Source: UBA7672 sp047601145 (GTDB lineage: Bacteria; Pseudomonadota; Alphaproteobacteria; Caulobacterales; Hyphomonadaceae). Taken from it: 64,000 bases of DNA. This document shows positions 34,693 through 43,024 of this stretch, piece by piece. Every line of letters begins with the position of its first letter. The stretch's first letter is position 1. The notes beneath the pieces are model-generated. The model was not told where the DNA came from. It worked only from the letters and a program-made list of their open reading frames with translations, and did not search any database. A program made the translations under genes and the position numbers. Location of the stretch: the NCBI GenBank assembly GCA_047601145.1, contig JASGJW010000002.1:372001-436000 (forward strand), written 5' to 3'.

Positions 34693-35823
34693 TCAGGCAG
34701 CGGCCTTTGCAGGCGCGCCGCCGGCAAGGGGGGCGAGCAGGTGTTCGCCCAGCCAGCGCACGACCGGAACGGAAACGCCGTCGCCTGAGACTTTCAGCGC
34801 GGCGGTTTCTCCGGCCGGCAGGCGGTAGGTGTCTTCCAGGCCCATCAGGCGGGCAGCTTCGCGCGCTAGCATCGGGCGCAGGCGGATGCGGCCATTCTCG
34901 GTAACGAGAAGGAGCTGCTTTGAGGAACCGCCGGCAGGCGTGCGCAGGCAGCCGGCCATGCCGTCATAGCGGATCTCGGCGCGCTGGACGCGTGTCCCCT
35001 TCTCTACGCGGATGCGGCGGAAGACAGCGCCGGCCTGCCATTTCGGATCGGCGAGCGCGGCATCGACGCGCTGGCGATGCAGCGGCGCCATCTGCGAGAG
35101 GAGGCGCTGCGTGTCTCCTTCGGAGCGCCAGGCGTGTTCGGGCGGATTGCGGTCGAGCAGCGAGGCGAGATCGGCGTTGCGGCGCGGAGGATGCGGCAGG
35201 CGCCACCAGACCCAAGCCATGTGCGTGGTGTCGGGCAGGGCTTCAACGGCGAGGCGGAGGCCGGGTGGATGGTAGGTCGGGTCGGGCTCGTCGGCGATGA
35301 GTGAGGCCGGCAGCTTGCCCTTGTGCGCCACGATGAAGAGACGCTGGCGCGACTGCGGCGAGAACAGCGCGGCGTCGATCTGCATAGCGCCGACGCGGTA
35401 GCCGGCATCGGCGAGCGTCGTCAGCAGCGTGGCGAAGTCGCGGCCGCGGTGCGAGGAGAGGAGGCCGGCGACGTTCTCGATGACGATGGTCTTCGGCGCG
35501 CGCTCGCGCAGGTTCTCGATCGTGTTCCAGAAGCCCCAGAAGGCGCCCGAGCGCGGCGCGTTGAGGCCTCTTCTGTTTCCCGCAAGCGACAAGTCCTGAC
35601 AGGGAAAGCTGGCCCAGGCGAGCTGGGCGGTCGGGACCTTCTTCGGGTCGAGGTCCCAGATGTCGCCCTGCACGATCTCGTCCTCGGGGAAGTTGGTGCG
35701 GTAGGCGGCGCACTTCATCGGGTCGATGTCGTTGGCGTAGGCGCAATCGAAGCGGCCCGAGAGCCCGACGCGCGCCATGCCGCCGCCGGCGAAAAATTCG
35801 AGGAAGGTAGGGCGGTTGGCCAT
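34693..35823 (-). CDS. dcm: DNA (cytosine-5-)-methyltransferase
   Basis: A 376-residue C5-cytosine methyltransferase. Motif I is FLEFFAGGGMARVGL (SAM site), motif IV ASFPCQDLSLAG with catalytic Cys75, motif VI IVIENVAGLL and motif VIII SPQSRQRLFIVAH; motifs IX-X lie near the C-terminus (AREAARLMG, GDGVSVPVVRWLGEHLL). The region between VIII and IX would be the target-recognition domain; its target cannot be predicted. No restriction endonuclease gene is recognisable nearby, so it may be an orphan enzyme accompanied by Vsr. Its ATG lies 106 bp beyond rplI, separated by a terminator. Confidence 0.95.
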   Translation of the reverse strand: MANRPTFLEFFAGGGMARVGLSGRFDCAYANDIDPMKCAAYRTNFPEDEIVQGDIWDLDPKKVPTAQLAWASFPCQDLSLAGNRRGLNAPRSGAFWGFWNTIENLRERAPKTIVIENVAGLLSSHRGRDFATLLTTLADAGYRVGAMQIDAALFSPQSRQRLFIVAHKGKLPASLIADEPDPTYHPPGLRLAVEALPDTTHMAWVWWRLPHPPRRNADLASLLDRNPPEHAWRSEGDTQRLLSQMAPLHRQRVDAALADPKWQAGAVFRRIRVEKGTRVQRAEIRYDGMAGCLRTPAGGSSKQLLLVTENGRIRLRPMLAREAARLMGLEDTYRLPAGETAALKVSGDGVSVPVVRWLGEHLLAPLAGGAPAKAAA

Positions 35824-35877
35824 GGGTGTGGAGAATGCCTTGATTCGGGCATTCCGCGTGCAACTGGCCCCAAAGCA

Positions 35878-35905
35878 AAGGGCCCGGCGTTTCCACCGGG
35901 CCCTT
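35878..35905 (-). terminator. Terminator of the rpsF-rpsR-rplI operon
   Basis: AAGGGCCCGG and CCGGGCCCTT form a 10-bp perfect stem with an 8-base loop. Read on the minus strand the 3' arm is followed by TGCTTTGGGG, partly T-rich. It lies 24 bp downstream of the rplI stop. Confidence 0.8.
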
Positions 35906-35929
35906 CTTCTTTGGATCAGGTCTGCCGGA

Positions 35930-36514
35930 TCACTCCGACGGGCCGCGTTCCGCGTTGGCGGCGGCGGCGGCCGCTGCGATTTCGCGAGCGGCTTCGTCGT
36001 CAGCAGCCTTGTCGGCGGCCTGAGCGGCGGCGATCACGTTCTCACCCTTGGCCTGACGTTCAGCTTCGTCCGGCGAGCGGGCGACGTTGAGCGTGATTTT
36101 CAGGGCGACTTCCGGATGCAGGCGAACCGTGACGTCGTGCATGCCGATCGACTTGATCGGCTGCTGGATCGCCACGTGCTTGCGCTCGATCTTGTGACCG
36201 GCGGCGTTGACGGCTTCCGCGATGTCGCGGGCCGCAACCGAACCGTACAGTTGGCCGGTTTCGCCGGCCTGACGGATCAGCACATAGGTCGTGCCGTCGA
36301 GCGATTGGCCTTCGGCCTGCGCAGCCGCACGGGCTTTTTCGTTCCGGGCTTCGATCGCGGCGCGTTCACGCTCGAACCGGGCCTTGTTGGCGTCGGTAGC
36401 GAGGAGAGCCTTGTGCTGCGGCAGCAGGTAGTTACGGGCAAAGCCGTTCTTCACGCGAACCACGTCGCCGATGGCGCCGAGTTTTTCCACGCGTTCAAGA
36501 AGGATCACTTCCAT
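35930..36514 (-). CDS. rplI: 50S ribosomal protein L9
   Basis: The N-terminal rRNA-binding domain with the L9 signature (VRVKNGFARNYLLPQHKALLA) is followed by a long connecting helix and the C-terminal domain. The product is 194 residues against about 150 in E. coli. The extra 40 residues are an Ala/Glu-rich tail (EAAREIAAAAAAANAERG), common in alphaproteobacterial L9 and probably disordered. It is last in the rpsF-rpsR-rplI operon, 13 bp after rpsR. Confidence 0.96.
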   Translation of the reverse strand: MEVILLERVEKLGAIGDVVRVKNGFARNYLLPQHKALLATDANKARFERERAAIEARNEKARAAAQAEGQSLDGTTYVLIRQAGETGQLYGSVAARDIAEAVNAAGHKIERKHVAIQQPIKSIGMHDVTVRLHPEVALKITLNVARSPDEAERQAKGENVIAAAQAADKAADDEAAREIAAAAAAANAERGPSE

Positions 36515-36527
36515 TGGATGTTTCCTC

Positions 36528-36788
36528 CTATTTCACGAGGTACGGAAGCAGCGACAGGTGGCGCGCGCGTTTGATCGCTTGCGACAGGACGCGCTGCTTC
36601 TTCGCGGAGACGGCGGTGATGCGGGCCGGGACGATCTTGCCCTTCTCCGAGACGTAGCGCTGGAGAAGTTTCACGTCCTTGTAGTCGATCGGCTGAGCAT
36701 CCTTGCCCGAGAACGGGCAGACCTTGCGCCGGCGGCCGAACGGGCGGCGCGACGGGAGGTTGGCGATGTTGATCTTCTGTTGAGCCAT
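36528..36788 (-). CDS. rpsR: 30S ribosomal protein S18
   Basis: An 86-residue protein with the S18 core KICPFS-like KVCPFSGKDAQPIDYKDVKL and RYVSEKGKIVPARITAVSAK followed by the basic helix QRVLSQAIKRARHLSLLPY. S18 sits on the 30S platform and pairs with S6, encoded 19 bp upstream. Length is normal for the family. Confidence 0.97.
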   Translation of the reverse strand: MAQQKINIANLPSRRPFGRRRKVCPFSGKDAQPIDYKDVKLLQRYVSEKGKIVPARITAVSAKKQRVLSQAIKRARHLSLLPYLVK

Positions 36789-36807
36789 TGTTTTCTGCTC
36801 CTACCGA

Positions 36808-37299
36808 TCAGCGGTCGCCACGGGGCGGACGGGGCGGACGATCGCCACGGTCCTCGCGGGGCGGACGGTCGCCGAAGTCGCGGGGGGGACGGTCGCCGCG
36901 GGGCGGACGATCGCCGAAGCCGCCGCCGCCGAAGCCACCACCGAAATCATCACGGTCGCGCTTGCGCTCGTCACGGTCCTTGCGGGCGATGACGGGCGAG
37001 GGCTCGGTCTGCAGTTCTTCGACCTTCACGGTGAGGAAGCGCAGGACATCTTCGTTGATGCGGTGACGGCGCTCGATCTCGTGGATCACCGGGCCGGGGG
37101 CGTCGATGTTCAGGAGCGAGTAGTGCGCCTTGCGGGACTTCTTGATCGGGTAGGCGAGGTTGCGAAGGCCCCAGTACTCGGTCTTGCCGACCTTGCCTTT
37201 GCCTTCGGTGACGATCTTGGTGATGTCTTCCACCAGGGCGTCGACTTGTTGTGGGGAGATGTCGGGTCGCGTGACGACCACGTGTTCGTATAGTGCCAT
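36808..37299 (-). CDS. rpsF: 30S ribosomal protein S6 with RGD/RPP-rich C-terminal tail
   Basis: Residues 1-100 are an ordinary S6 (YEHVVVTRPDISPQQVDALV; LRNLAYPIKKSRKAHYSLLN; EIERRHRINEDVLRFLTVKV). A further 60 residues form a repetitive Gly/Arg/Asp/Pro tail (DDFGGGFGGGGFGDRPPRGD and GDRPPRPPRGDR units), disordered and RNA-binding-like. Some alphaproteobacterial S6 proteins are extended. First gene of the operon. A predicted promoter (37411-37438) and a leader hairpin (37331-37349) lie upstream. Confidence 0.96.
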   Translation of the reverse strand: MALYEHVVVTRPDISPQQVDALVEDITKIVTEGKGKVGKTEYWGLRNLAYPIKKSRKAHYSLLNIDAPGPVIHEIERRHRINEDVLRFLTVKVEELQTEPSPVIARKDRDERKRDRDDFGGGFGGGGFGDRPPRGDRPPRDFGDRPPREDRGDRPPRPPRGDR

Positions 37300-37330
37300 T
37301 TTTTATCCCTTCTGCGAGGGGCGGCGCAGT

Positions 37331-37349
37331 CAGTCCGAAGGGCGGACTG
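37331..37349 (-). promoter_or_regulatory. Leader hairpin of the rpsF operon
   Basis: Coding-strand CAGTCCG-CCCTT-CGGACTG, a perfect 7-bp stem with a 5-base loop, 32 bases upstream of the rpsF start. rpsF leaders in many bacteria carry an autoregulatory S6:S18-binding RNA containing a CCG element; this hairpin is a candidate, but the full consensus was not verified. Confidence 0.4.
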
Positions 37350-37410
37350 CCCACGATGGATCCCGTGCACCCGGATGGGCCAAGGGACCGCCTCTCTTTG
37401 CGAAGCGGGC

Positions 37411-37438
37411 GTCATACAGGAAAAAGGCCGTGAATCAA
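37411..37438 (-). promoter_or_regulatory. Predicted rpsF promoter
   Basis: On the minus strand a -35-like TTGATT (37433-37438) and a -10-like TATGAC (37411-37416) are separated by 16 bases, about 110 bp before the rpsF ATG. The -35 box overlaps a GANTC site (GAATC at 37432-37436). Further GATTC sites lie at 37460 and 37472. Confidence 0.45.
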
Positions 37439-37546
37439 GCGCTGGATCGCGTTTCGGACGATTCAGCAGCCGATTCCGCTCGGGAACCCGAACTAATCTG
37501 AATTTACCGCGTTGTCCCTGGAGTTGAGTTTGACCGGGCAACTTCC

Positions 37547-37771
37547 ATGCTGACCCCATCAGAGTGCCTTTTGAAGGCAAATAACTACGAGATGGCGGCC
37601 AAAATGGCCGCGCCGGAGGACCGGATGATGTACCTCCTGCACGCCTCCCACTGGCGGCAGCTGGCGCATGAGCTCCAGATGGAACGCTTCGGACCTTGCG
37701 GCAGCGCCAATTTACTGCCGGGTGAGGCGCGGCCGAAGAACCGCGGTCCCGAGCCGGGGATGGCAGACTAG
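37547..37771 (+). CDS. Small hypothetical protein, divergent from rpsF
   Basis: A 74-residue soluble protein: MLTPSECLLKANNYEMAAKM followed by APEDRMMYLLHASHWRQLAHE. This resembles a recurring alphaproteobacterial small helical family with a S/TPEEC...A.....DPEDR..YL..A..WR.LA pattern (from memory). The last 25 residues are Gly/Pro-rich. Function is unknown. No strong ribosome binding site is seen before ATG 37547. Confidence 0.6.
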   Translation: MLTPSECLLKANNYEMAAKMAAPEDRMMYLLHASHWRQLAHELQMERFGPCGSANLLPGEARPKNRGPEPGMAD

Positions 37772-37835
37772 GCCGAGCGCCTTGATTTCCGTGACATTGG
37801 CTATCCTATGACCTCGCGGGCGCGCGGGGGCTATC

Positions 37836-38384
37836 ATGTCGACATTCGAATTCGTGAGCGTGCTGCTCTCGATCGTCATTTCACTGGCGATTGCGCACCT
37901 GCTGACGGGGGTGGCGCAGGCGATCAAGGCGAAGAAAGTCCGGTTTCACTGGGTGCTCGCCGGGTGGTGGCTGTTCGTCTTCATGCTGAGCGTGGACTAC
38001 TGGTTCAGCGTGTGGCGGCTCAGGGATGCGCCGGTCTGGACGCTGGGGTTCGTGCTGACCTGGCTGGTGCTGGCGGCGATCACCTACATCACGGCGTGGC
38101 TGGTGGTGCCGGACGTTGATGCGGACGGGACGATGGATTTCGTCGCGCACGCCGAGGCCAACCGGCGGAAGTATCTCGGCGGTTTTCTGGCCTGGGTGGT
38201 CGGCGGCGCGGTGGTGAATGGCTACACGCCGACGATGGAGCTGGCGAACCTGCTGACGCCGCTGTTCGCAAGTTTCTTCATTGTCGGGCTGATCTGGAAG
38301 CACCGGTTCGTGCAGATCGGCGCGCTCGTGGCGGCGTATGCCGGGTTCACCTACTACGCGCTGAATTTCATTCCGGAGCTGTAG
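37836..38384 (+). CDS. Polytopic membrane protein, unknown function
   Basis: A 182-residue protein with about six hydrophobic helices (FEFVSVLLSIVISLAIAHLL; WVLAGWWLFVFMLSVDYWF; LTWLVLAAITYITAWLVV; FLAWVVGGAVVNGY; LLTPLFASFFIVGLIW; ALVAAYAGFTYYAL). I know no named family. No good ribosome binding site is seen ahead of ATG 37836 beyond GGGGG 8 bases away. It is 74 bp before fabD, possibly in a separate unit. Confidence 0.75.
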   Translation: MSTFEFVSVLLSIVISLAIAHLLTGVAQAIKAKKVRFHWVLAGWWLFVFMLSVDYWFSVWRLRDAPVWTLGFVLTWLVLAAITYITAWLVVPDVDADGTMDFVAHAEANRRKYLGGFLAWVVGGAVVNGYTPTMELANLLTPLFASFFIVGLIWKHRFVQIGALVAAYAGFTYYALNFIPEL

Positions 38385-38458
38385 GGCCGGACACTGTCAC
38401 TTGCTTCAGCAGGGGCTAGTTCCTAGGAAGCCTGATCGTTCGATTCTCGAGGCATTCC

Positions 38459-39403
38459 ATGTCGTTTGCTTTCATCTTCCCCGGCCAGGGCTCCCAGGCG
38501 GTCGGTATGGGCAAGGAGTTGGCGGATGCGTTTCCGGCGGCGAAGGCAGTGTTCGATGAAGTCGATGCCGCTCTTGGAGAAAAGCTGTCGGACCTGATCT
38601 GGGGCGGACCGATCGAGACGCTGACGCTCACGGCAAATGCGCAGCCGGCGCTGATGGCGGTGAGCCTCGCGGCGGCGCGGGCGCTGGAGGCGGGGTTCGG
38701 CGTCCAGGTTTCTCGAGCGGGGTTCGTGGCGGGGCATTCTCTCGGCGAGTATTCCGCGCTGGCGGCCGCGGGCGCGCTGTCGGTGAAGGATGCGGCGAAG
38801 CTGCTGCGCAAGCGCGGCGAGGCGATGCAGGCCGCCGTGCCGGTGGGCCAGGGCGCGATGGCGGCGCTGATCGGCAAGGTCGATGTCGAGATCGCGGAGG
38901 CGATTGCGGCCGAAGGATCCGCGGCCGGCGTCGTGGTGGTCGCGAACGATAATAACGTAGGCAACGTTGTGATCTCCGGCACGAAGGCCGGTGTCGAGGC
39001 GGCGATTGCTGCGGCGAAGGCGAAGGGCGTGAAGGCGATCTCGCTGCCTGTGTCGGCGCCCTTCCATTCGCCGCTGATGGGACCTGCGGCGACAGCGATG
39101 GAGGCCGCGCTGGCGACAGCGACACTCAACAAGCCGGTCGTGCCCGTAGTGGCGAACGTGACGGCGCGGCCGGTGAGTGATCCGGCGGAAATTCGCAAGC
39201 TACTGGTCGAGCAGGTGACGGGCCGCGTGCGCTGGCGCGAGTGCGTGCAGTGGATGGCGGCGGATGGCGGCGTGAAGACGTTCGTCGAGACCGGCGCGGG
39301 CAAGCAGCTCTCGGGCATGGTGAAGCGGAATGCGCCTGAGGCTGAGACGGTGGCGCTGAATACGCCGGCGGATCTCGAAGCCTTCGCGAAATCTCTCAGC
39401 TAG
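38459..39403 (+). CDS. fabD: Malonyl-CoA:acyl carrier protein transacylase
   Basis: Loads malonyl groups from CoA onto ACP for fatty acid synthesis. At 314 residues it has FPGQGSQAVGMGKEL near the N-terminus, the nucleophile Ser94 in AGHSLGEYSALAAAG, and the catalytic His in SAPFHSPLM, followed by the EIGAGK-like ETGAGKQLSGM near the end. It starts the fabD-fabG-acpP-fabF-mltG cluster; fabG begins 9 bp after its stop. Confidence 0.97.
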   Translation: MSFAFIFPGQGSQAVGMGKELADAFPAAKAVFDEVDAALGEKLSDLIWGGPIETLTLTANAQPALMAVSLAAARALEAGFGVQVSRAGFVAGHSLGEYSALAAAGALSVKDAAKLLRKRGEAMQAAVPVGQGAMAALIGKVDVEIAEAIAAEGSAAGVVVVANDNNVGNVVISGTKAGVEAAIAAAKAKGVKAISLPVSAPFHSPLMGPAATAMEAALATATLNKPVVPVVANVTARPVSDPAEIRKLLVEQVTGRVRWRECVQWMAADGGVKTFVETGAGKQLSGMVKRNAPEAETVALNTPADLEAFAKSLS

Positions 39404-39412
39404 GAAAAGACG

Positions 39413-40150
39413 ATGTTCAATCTCACGGGACGGTTCGCGCTGGTGACCGGCGCTTCGGGCGGGATCGGCGGGTCGATCGCGAAGGCGCTCAGCGATGCGG
39501 GCGCGAAGGTGGCGCTGTCGGGCACGCGCGTCGAGGCGCTGGAGAAGGCGGCGGCTGACATTGGCGGATCGCCGGTGATCCTGCCGTGCAACCTGTCGGA
39601 CCCTGTGGCGACGGGAGAACTCGTCGGCAAGGCCGAGGAGGCGCTGGGCGGGCTGGACATCATCATCTCGAACGCGGGCCTCACCAAGGATGGCCTGCTG
39701 ATGCGGATGAAGGACGAGGACTGGGAGACCGTCCTCAACGTCAACCTAGGCGCCTATATGCGGCTTTCCCGCGCGGCGATGCGTGGGATGATGAAGCGCC
39801 GCCACGGCCGTATTATCGGAATCACCTCGGTCGTGGGCGTCACGGGCAATGCCGGGCAGACCAACTATGCCGCCTCGAAGGCCGGGATGATCGGGTTCAC
39901 CAAGTCACTCGCCCAGGAAGTGGCCAGCCGGAACATCACCGTGAACTGCATCGCCCCCGGGTTCATCGCCACTCCGATGACCGACGTCCTCAAGGACGAC
40001 CAGAAAGAAGCGCTTCTCAAGGGGATTCCGGCCGGAAGGCTGGGGTCGGGGGCTGACATTGCCGCCGCCGCGCTCTATCTCGCATCGGATGAATCCGCTT
40101 ACGTGACAGGCCAAACCCTGCACGTTAATGGCGGGATGGCCATGATCTAG
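39413..40150 (+). CDS. fabG: 3-oxoacyl-[ACP] reductase
   Basis: NADPH-dependent SDR of 245 residues reducing 3-oxoacyl-ACP. The Rossmann motif TGASGGIGGSIAKAL (residues 11-25), NAG in IIISNAGLTKDGLLMRMKDE, the catalytic Ser in IIGITSVVGVTGN and the Tyr/Lys pair in QTNYAASKAGMIGFTKSLAQ are intact. It follows fabD with a 9-bp gap (GGAAAAGACG RBS). A 107-bp gap to acpP holds a short GC hairpin (40151-40166). Confidence 0.97.
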   Translation: MFNLTGRFALVTGASGGIGGSIAKALSDAGAKVALSGTRVEALEKAAADIGGSPVILPCNLSDPVATGELVGKAEEALGGLDIIISNAGLTKDGLLMRMKDEDWETVLNVNLGAYMRLSRAAMRGMMKRRHGRIIGITSVVGVTGNAGQTNYAASKAGMIGFTKSLAQEVASRNITVNCIAPGFIATPMTDVLKDDQKEALLKGIPAGRLGSGADIAAAALYLASDESAYVTGQTLHVNGGMAMI

Positions 40151-40257
40151 GCCCGGCCTTTCGGGCGGGCTATGGTCAACCAAATACAGGCGTGTTACCG
40201 CGCCGCAACACAGGTTTCTCCGGGCCCGAAAGGGTCACGATACTGGAAGGGATAAAG

Positions 40258-40491
40258 ATGTCCGACGTCATCGAGCGCGTGAAGAAAATCGTGGTCGAAC
40301 GCCTGGAAGTTGACGCCGACAAGGTCAACGAGAAGGCCAGCTTCATCGACGATCTCGGCGCAGACTCGCTCGACCTGGTCGAGCTGGTCATGGCCTTCGA
40401 AGAAGAGTTCGGCATCGAGATCCCGGACGACGTGCAAGAGCAAATCGGCACGGTTGGGGACGCCGTCCGCTTCATCAAGGAACGCGTCTAA
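40258..40491 (+). CDS. acpP: Acyl carrier protein
   Basis: A 77-residue acidic protein carrying growing acyl chains on 4'-phosphopantetheine. The attachment site is Ser37 in DDLGADSLDLVELVMAFEEE. ATG 40258 has GGAAGGG 6 bases upstream; the longer upstream frame (from 40192) is rejected since no ACP has the extra basic N-terminus. A short hairpin GCCCG/CGGGC lies 40151-40166 in the preceding gap, which may contain its own promoter as acpP usually has strong expression. Confidence 0.97.
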   Translation: MSDVIERVKKIVVERLEVDADKVNEKASFIDDLGADSLDLVELVMAFEEEFGIEIPDDVQEQIGTVGDAVRFIKERV

Positions 40492-40521
40492 CCGGCGCGC
40501 CTTCGGGCCGGAGTTCCTCAC

Positions 40522-41805
40522 ATGCGGCGCGTTGTCATCACCGGCATGGGACTCGTGACTCCTCTGGCCAATGGCCGTGAGGCGTCGTGGAAAAAGCTGA
40601 TTGCCGGCGAGTCCGGCCTCAAGTCCGTTGACCTGTTCGAGACCGGCGATCTTGCGTGCAAGATCGGCGGGCAGGTTCCGTGGATCAGCGGACGTGGCGG
40701 CGGCAAGGCCGACGATCCTGACTCGTTCAATCCCGAGAAGACGATGTCGCCGAAAGAGCAGCGGCGCGTCGACGAGTTCATCCTGTACGGGATGGCCGCC
40801 GCTGACGAAGCGATCGAGGACTCGGGCTGGAAGCCTGAAAGCTATGACGACAAGATCCGCACGGGCGTGCTGATCGGGTCGGGCATCGGCGGCCTCAAGG
40901 CGATTGCCGACACGGCTGTCGAGCTGCACGAGAAGGGACCGCGCAAGGTCTCGCCGTTCTTCATTCCCTCGGCGCTGATCAACCTCGCGTCGGGACAGAT
41001 CTCGATCAAGTACGGCTTCAAGGGTCCCAACCATGCGGTGGTGACGGCCTGCGCCACCGGCGCTCATGCGATCGGCGACAGCGCGCGCCTGATCCAGTAT
41101 GGCGACGCCGACGTGATGGTGGCGGGCGGGGCTGAGGCCTCGATCTGCCGCATCGGCTATGCCGGGTTCATCGCCTGCCGCGCCATGTCGACGGGCTTCA
41201 ACGAAACGCCCACCAAGGCTTCGCGGCCGTACGACAAGGATCGCGATGGTTTCGTGATGGGCGAAGGCGCGGGCGTCGTCGTGCTGGAGGAGTACGAGCA
41301 CGCCAAGAAGCGAGGCGCCAAGATCTACGCCGAAGTCGTGGGCTATGGCCTCACGGGTGATGCGTTCCACATCACCTCGCCGGACGAAACGGGCGATGGC
41401 GGCGAGCGTGCGATGCGCACGGCGCTGCAGCGTTCGGGTCTCGACGCTTCCGAGATCGACTACGTCAACGCGCACGGCACCTCGACGCCGGCGGGCGATG
41501 AGATCGAAGTGCGGGCCGTGGCGCGCGTGCTTGGCAATGCGGCTTCGACCACGCACCTGTCGTCGACCAAGTCCGCGACGGGTCACCTGCTCGGCGCTGC
41601 TGGTTCGGTGGAGGCCATCTTCTCCGTGCTGGCCATCCGCGACGGCGTGATCCCGCCGACCCTGAACCTCGACAACCCCTCGTTCGAGAGCCCGATCAAC
41701 CTCACGCCTCACAAGGCGGTGAAGAAGAAGGTCCGTGCCGTGCTGTCGAATTCCTTCGGGTTTGGCGGCACAAACGCCGCACTTGTGATGAAGGCAGCGG
41801 ACTAG
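40522..41805 (+). CDS. fabF: 3-oxoacyl-[ACP] synthase II
   Basis: Elongating condensing enzyme (427 residues) for acyl-ACP + malonyl-ACP. The nucleophile is Cys177 in AVVTACATGAHAIGDSARL; the catalytic histidines lie in YVNAHGTSTPAGD and SATGHLLGAAGSVEAIF; C-terminal SNSFGFGGTNAALV completes the family signature. It starts 30 bp after acpP. mltG begins 66 bp further on. Confidence 0.97.
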   Translation: MRRVVITGMGLVTPLANGREASWKKLIAGESGLKSVDLFETGDLACKIGGQVPWISGRGGGKADDPDSFNPEKTMSPKEQRRVDEFILYGMAAADEAIEDSGWKPESYDDKIRTGVLIGSGIGGLKAIADTAVELHEKGPRKVSPFFIPSALINLASGQISIKYGFKGPNHAVVTACATGAHAIGDSARLIQYGDADVMVAGGAEASICRIGYAGFIACRAMSTGFNETPTKASRPYDKDRDGFVMGEGAGVVVLEEYEHAKKRGAKIYAEVVGYGLTGDAFHITSPDETGDGGERAMRTALQRSGLDASEIDYVNAHGTSTPAGDEIEVRAVARVLGNAASTTHLSSTKSATGHLLGAAGSVEAIFSVLAIRDGVIPPTLNLDNPSFESPINLTPHKAVKKKVRAVLSNSFGFGGTNAALVMKAAD

Positions 41806-41871
41806 CCATTTAATACATTGTAGTTTGGCGAAGCAGCGTAAGACTGGGCGGGCGGTCTTAGGAGTTTGTGC

Positions 41872-43008
41872 TTGGGCAAGCTTGTCGGCGTTCTCGTCGC
41901 ACTCATCGTCATCGCTGCCGCCGCTGTTGCGGGCGGCTGGTTCTGGCTCGACAGCGCCTATACCGCGCAAGGTCCCAAGACTGCCGACGGCAAGCCACGC
42001 GCGGTGCTGATCGAAAAGGGATCGAGCAGCGGCGCCATCGCGACCAAGCTCAAGGAAGCCGGCGCCATCAGCGACGACAGCCAGTTCAAGCTGGCGCTGC
42101 GTGTGCGCGAGATGCTTCCCGCATCTCTCGGCGGCGAGAAGCCGGTGATGAAAGCTGGCGAGTACGAGCTCGAAAGCGGCGCGAGCATGGAAGAGATCGT
42201 GAAGGTGCTCTCGACAGGCAGCCCGCTGCAATACGCGGTGATCGTTCCCGAGGGGCTGACCAGCGCGATGATCGTCTCCCTGCTGGCCGAGAAGGACTGG
42301 AAGGCGACGGGCGGCGCCGGCTCGACCTACAAGCTGGCCGGACCCATTCCAGCGCTGCCAGATGAAGGCGTGCTCCTGCCAGGCGACTATGCGGTGATGC
42401 GCGGCGACACGGTCGGCGAAGTGATCGATCGCATGAAGAAAGCGCAGGAAGACCTGATCGGGAAGTTGTGGGCTGAGCGGAAGATCGAGCCGCTGGTGAA
42501 GCTGTATCAAGAAGACAAGAAGCTGGGCGGCGTGAAGGTCGCGGAGCCGCTGAAGTCGGCGAGGGAAGCCATCATTCTCGCGTCGGTCATCGAGAAGGAA
42601 ACTGGCAATGCGGCCGAGCAGCCGGAAGTCGCTGCGGCGCTGATTGGCAGGCTGATCACCGGGGTGAGGCTCGAGGCTGATGCAACGATCGTCTATGGGC
42701 TCACGAAGGGCGCGCCGCTGGGCCGCGCGATGACGAGCAAGGAAGTGCATACGGCGACGGACTGGAACACGTATGAGATGGCGGGGCTGCCGAAGACGCC
42801 GATCTGCAATCCGGGCGCGGGCGCTATCGCCGCGGCGTTGCAGCCTGCGATGTCGAAAGCGCGGTTCTTCATGGCAGACGGGAAGGGCGGCCACATCTTC
42901 GCCGTGACCTATGCCGAGCACCAGAAGAACGTTGATGCGTACTGGAAGCTTCGCAAGCAGAACGAGGCCGCCGGTGTGAACACACCTGCCGTGAAACCGA
43001 AGCAGTGA
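41872..43008 (+). CDS. mltG: Endolytic murein transglycosylase
   Basis: A 378-residue YceG/MltG protein that cleaves nascent glycan strands at the inner membrane. N-terminal membrane helix (VGVLVALIVIAAAAVAGGW), a LysM-like segment and a catalytic domain with the active-site glutamate in ILASVIEKETGNAAEQPEVA, then LEADATIVYGL and NTYEMAGLPKTPICNPG. TTG 41872 is chosen because AGGAG lies 7 bases before it; the TTG at 41866 is too close. A TTG start and a neighbour (fabF-acpP) link match the known fab-mltG synteny. Confidence 0.93.
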   Translation: MGKLVGVLVALIVIAAAAVAGGWFWLDSAYTAQGPKTADGKPRAVLIEKGSSSGAIATKLKEAGAISDDSQFKLALRVREMLPASLGGEKPVMKAGEYELESGASMEEIVKVLSTGSPLQYAVIVPEGLTSAMIVSLLAEKDWKATGGAGSTYKLAGPIPALPDEGVLLPGDYAVMRGDTVGEVIDRMKKAQEDLIGKLWAERKIEPLVKLYQEDKKLGGVKVAEPLKSAREAIILASVIEKETGNAAEQPEVAAALIGRLITGVRLEADATIVYGLTKGAPLGRAMTSKEVHTATDWNTYEMAGLPKTPICNPGAGAIAAALQPAMSKARFFMADGKGGHIFAVTYAEHQKNVDAYWKLRKQNEAAGVNTPAVKPKQ

Positions 43009-43024
43009 TGAATCGGGGCGGGGC

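Noticed and set aside
33500..35823. Complete restriction-modification system
   Set aside because: Vsr is a repair nickase and no restriction endonuclease fold was recognised in the adjacent small genes; a full system cannot be supported.
40151..40166. GCCCG/CGGGC hairpin after fabG as a terminator
   Set aside because: Only a 5-bp stem with no T tract; too weak to call a terminator in this GC context.
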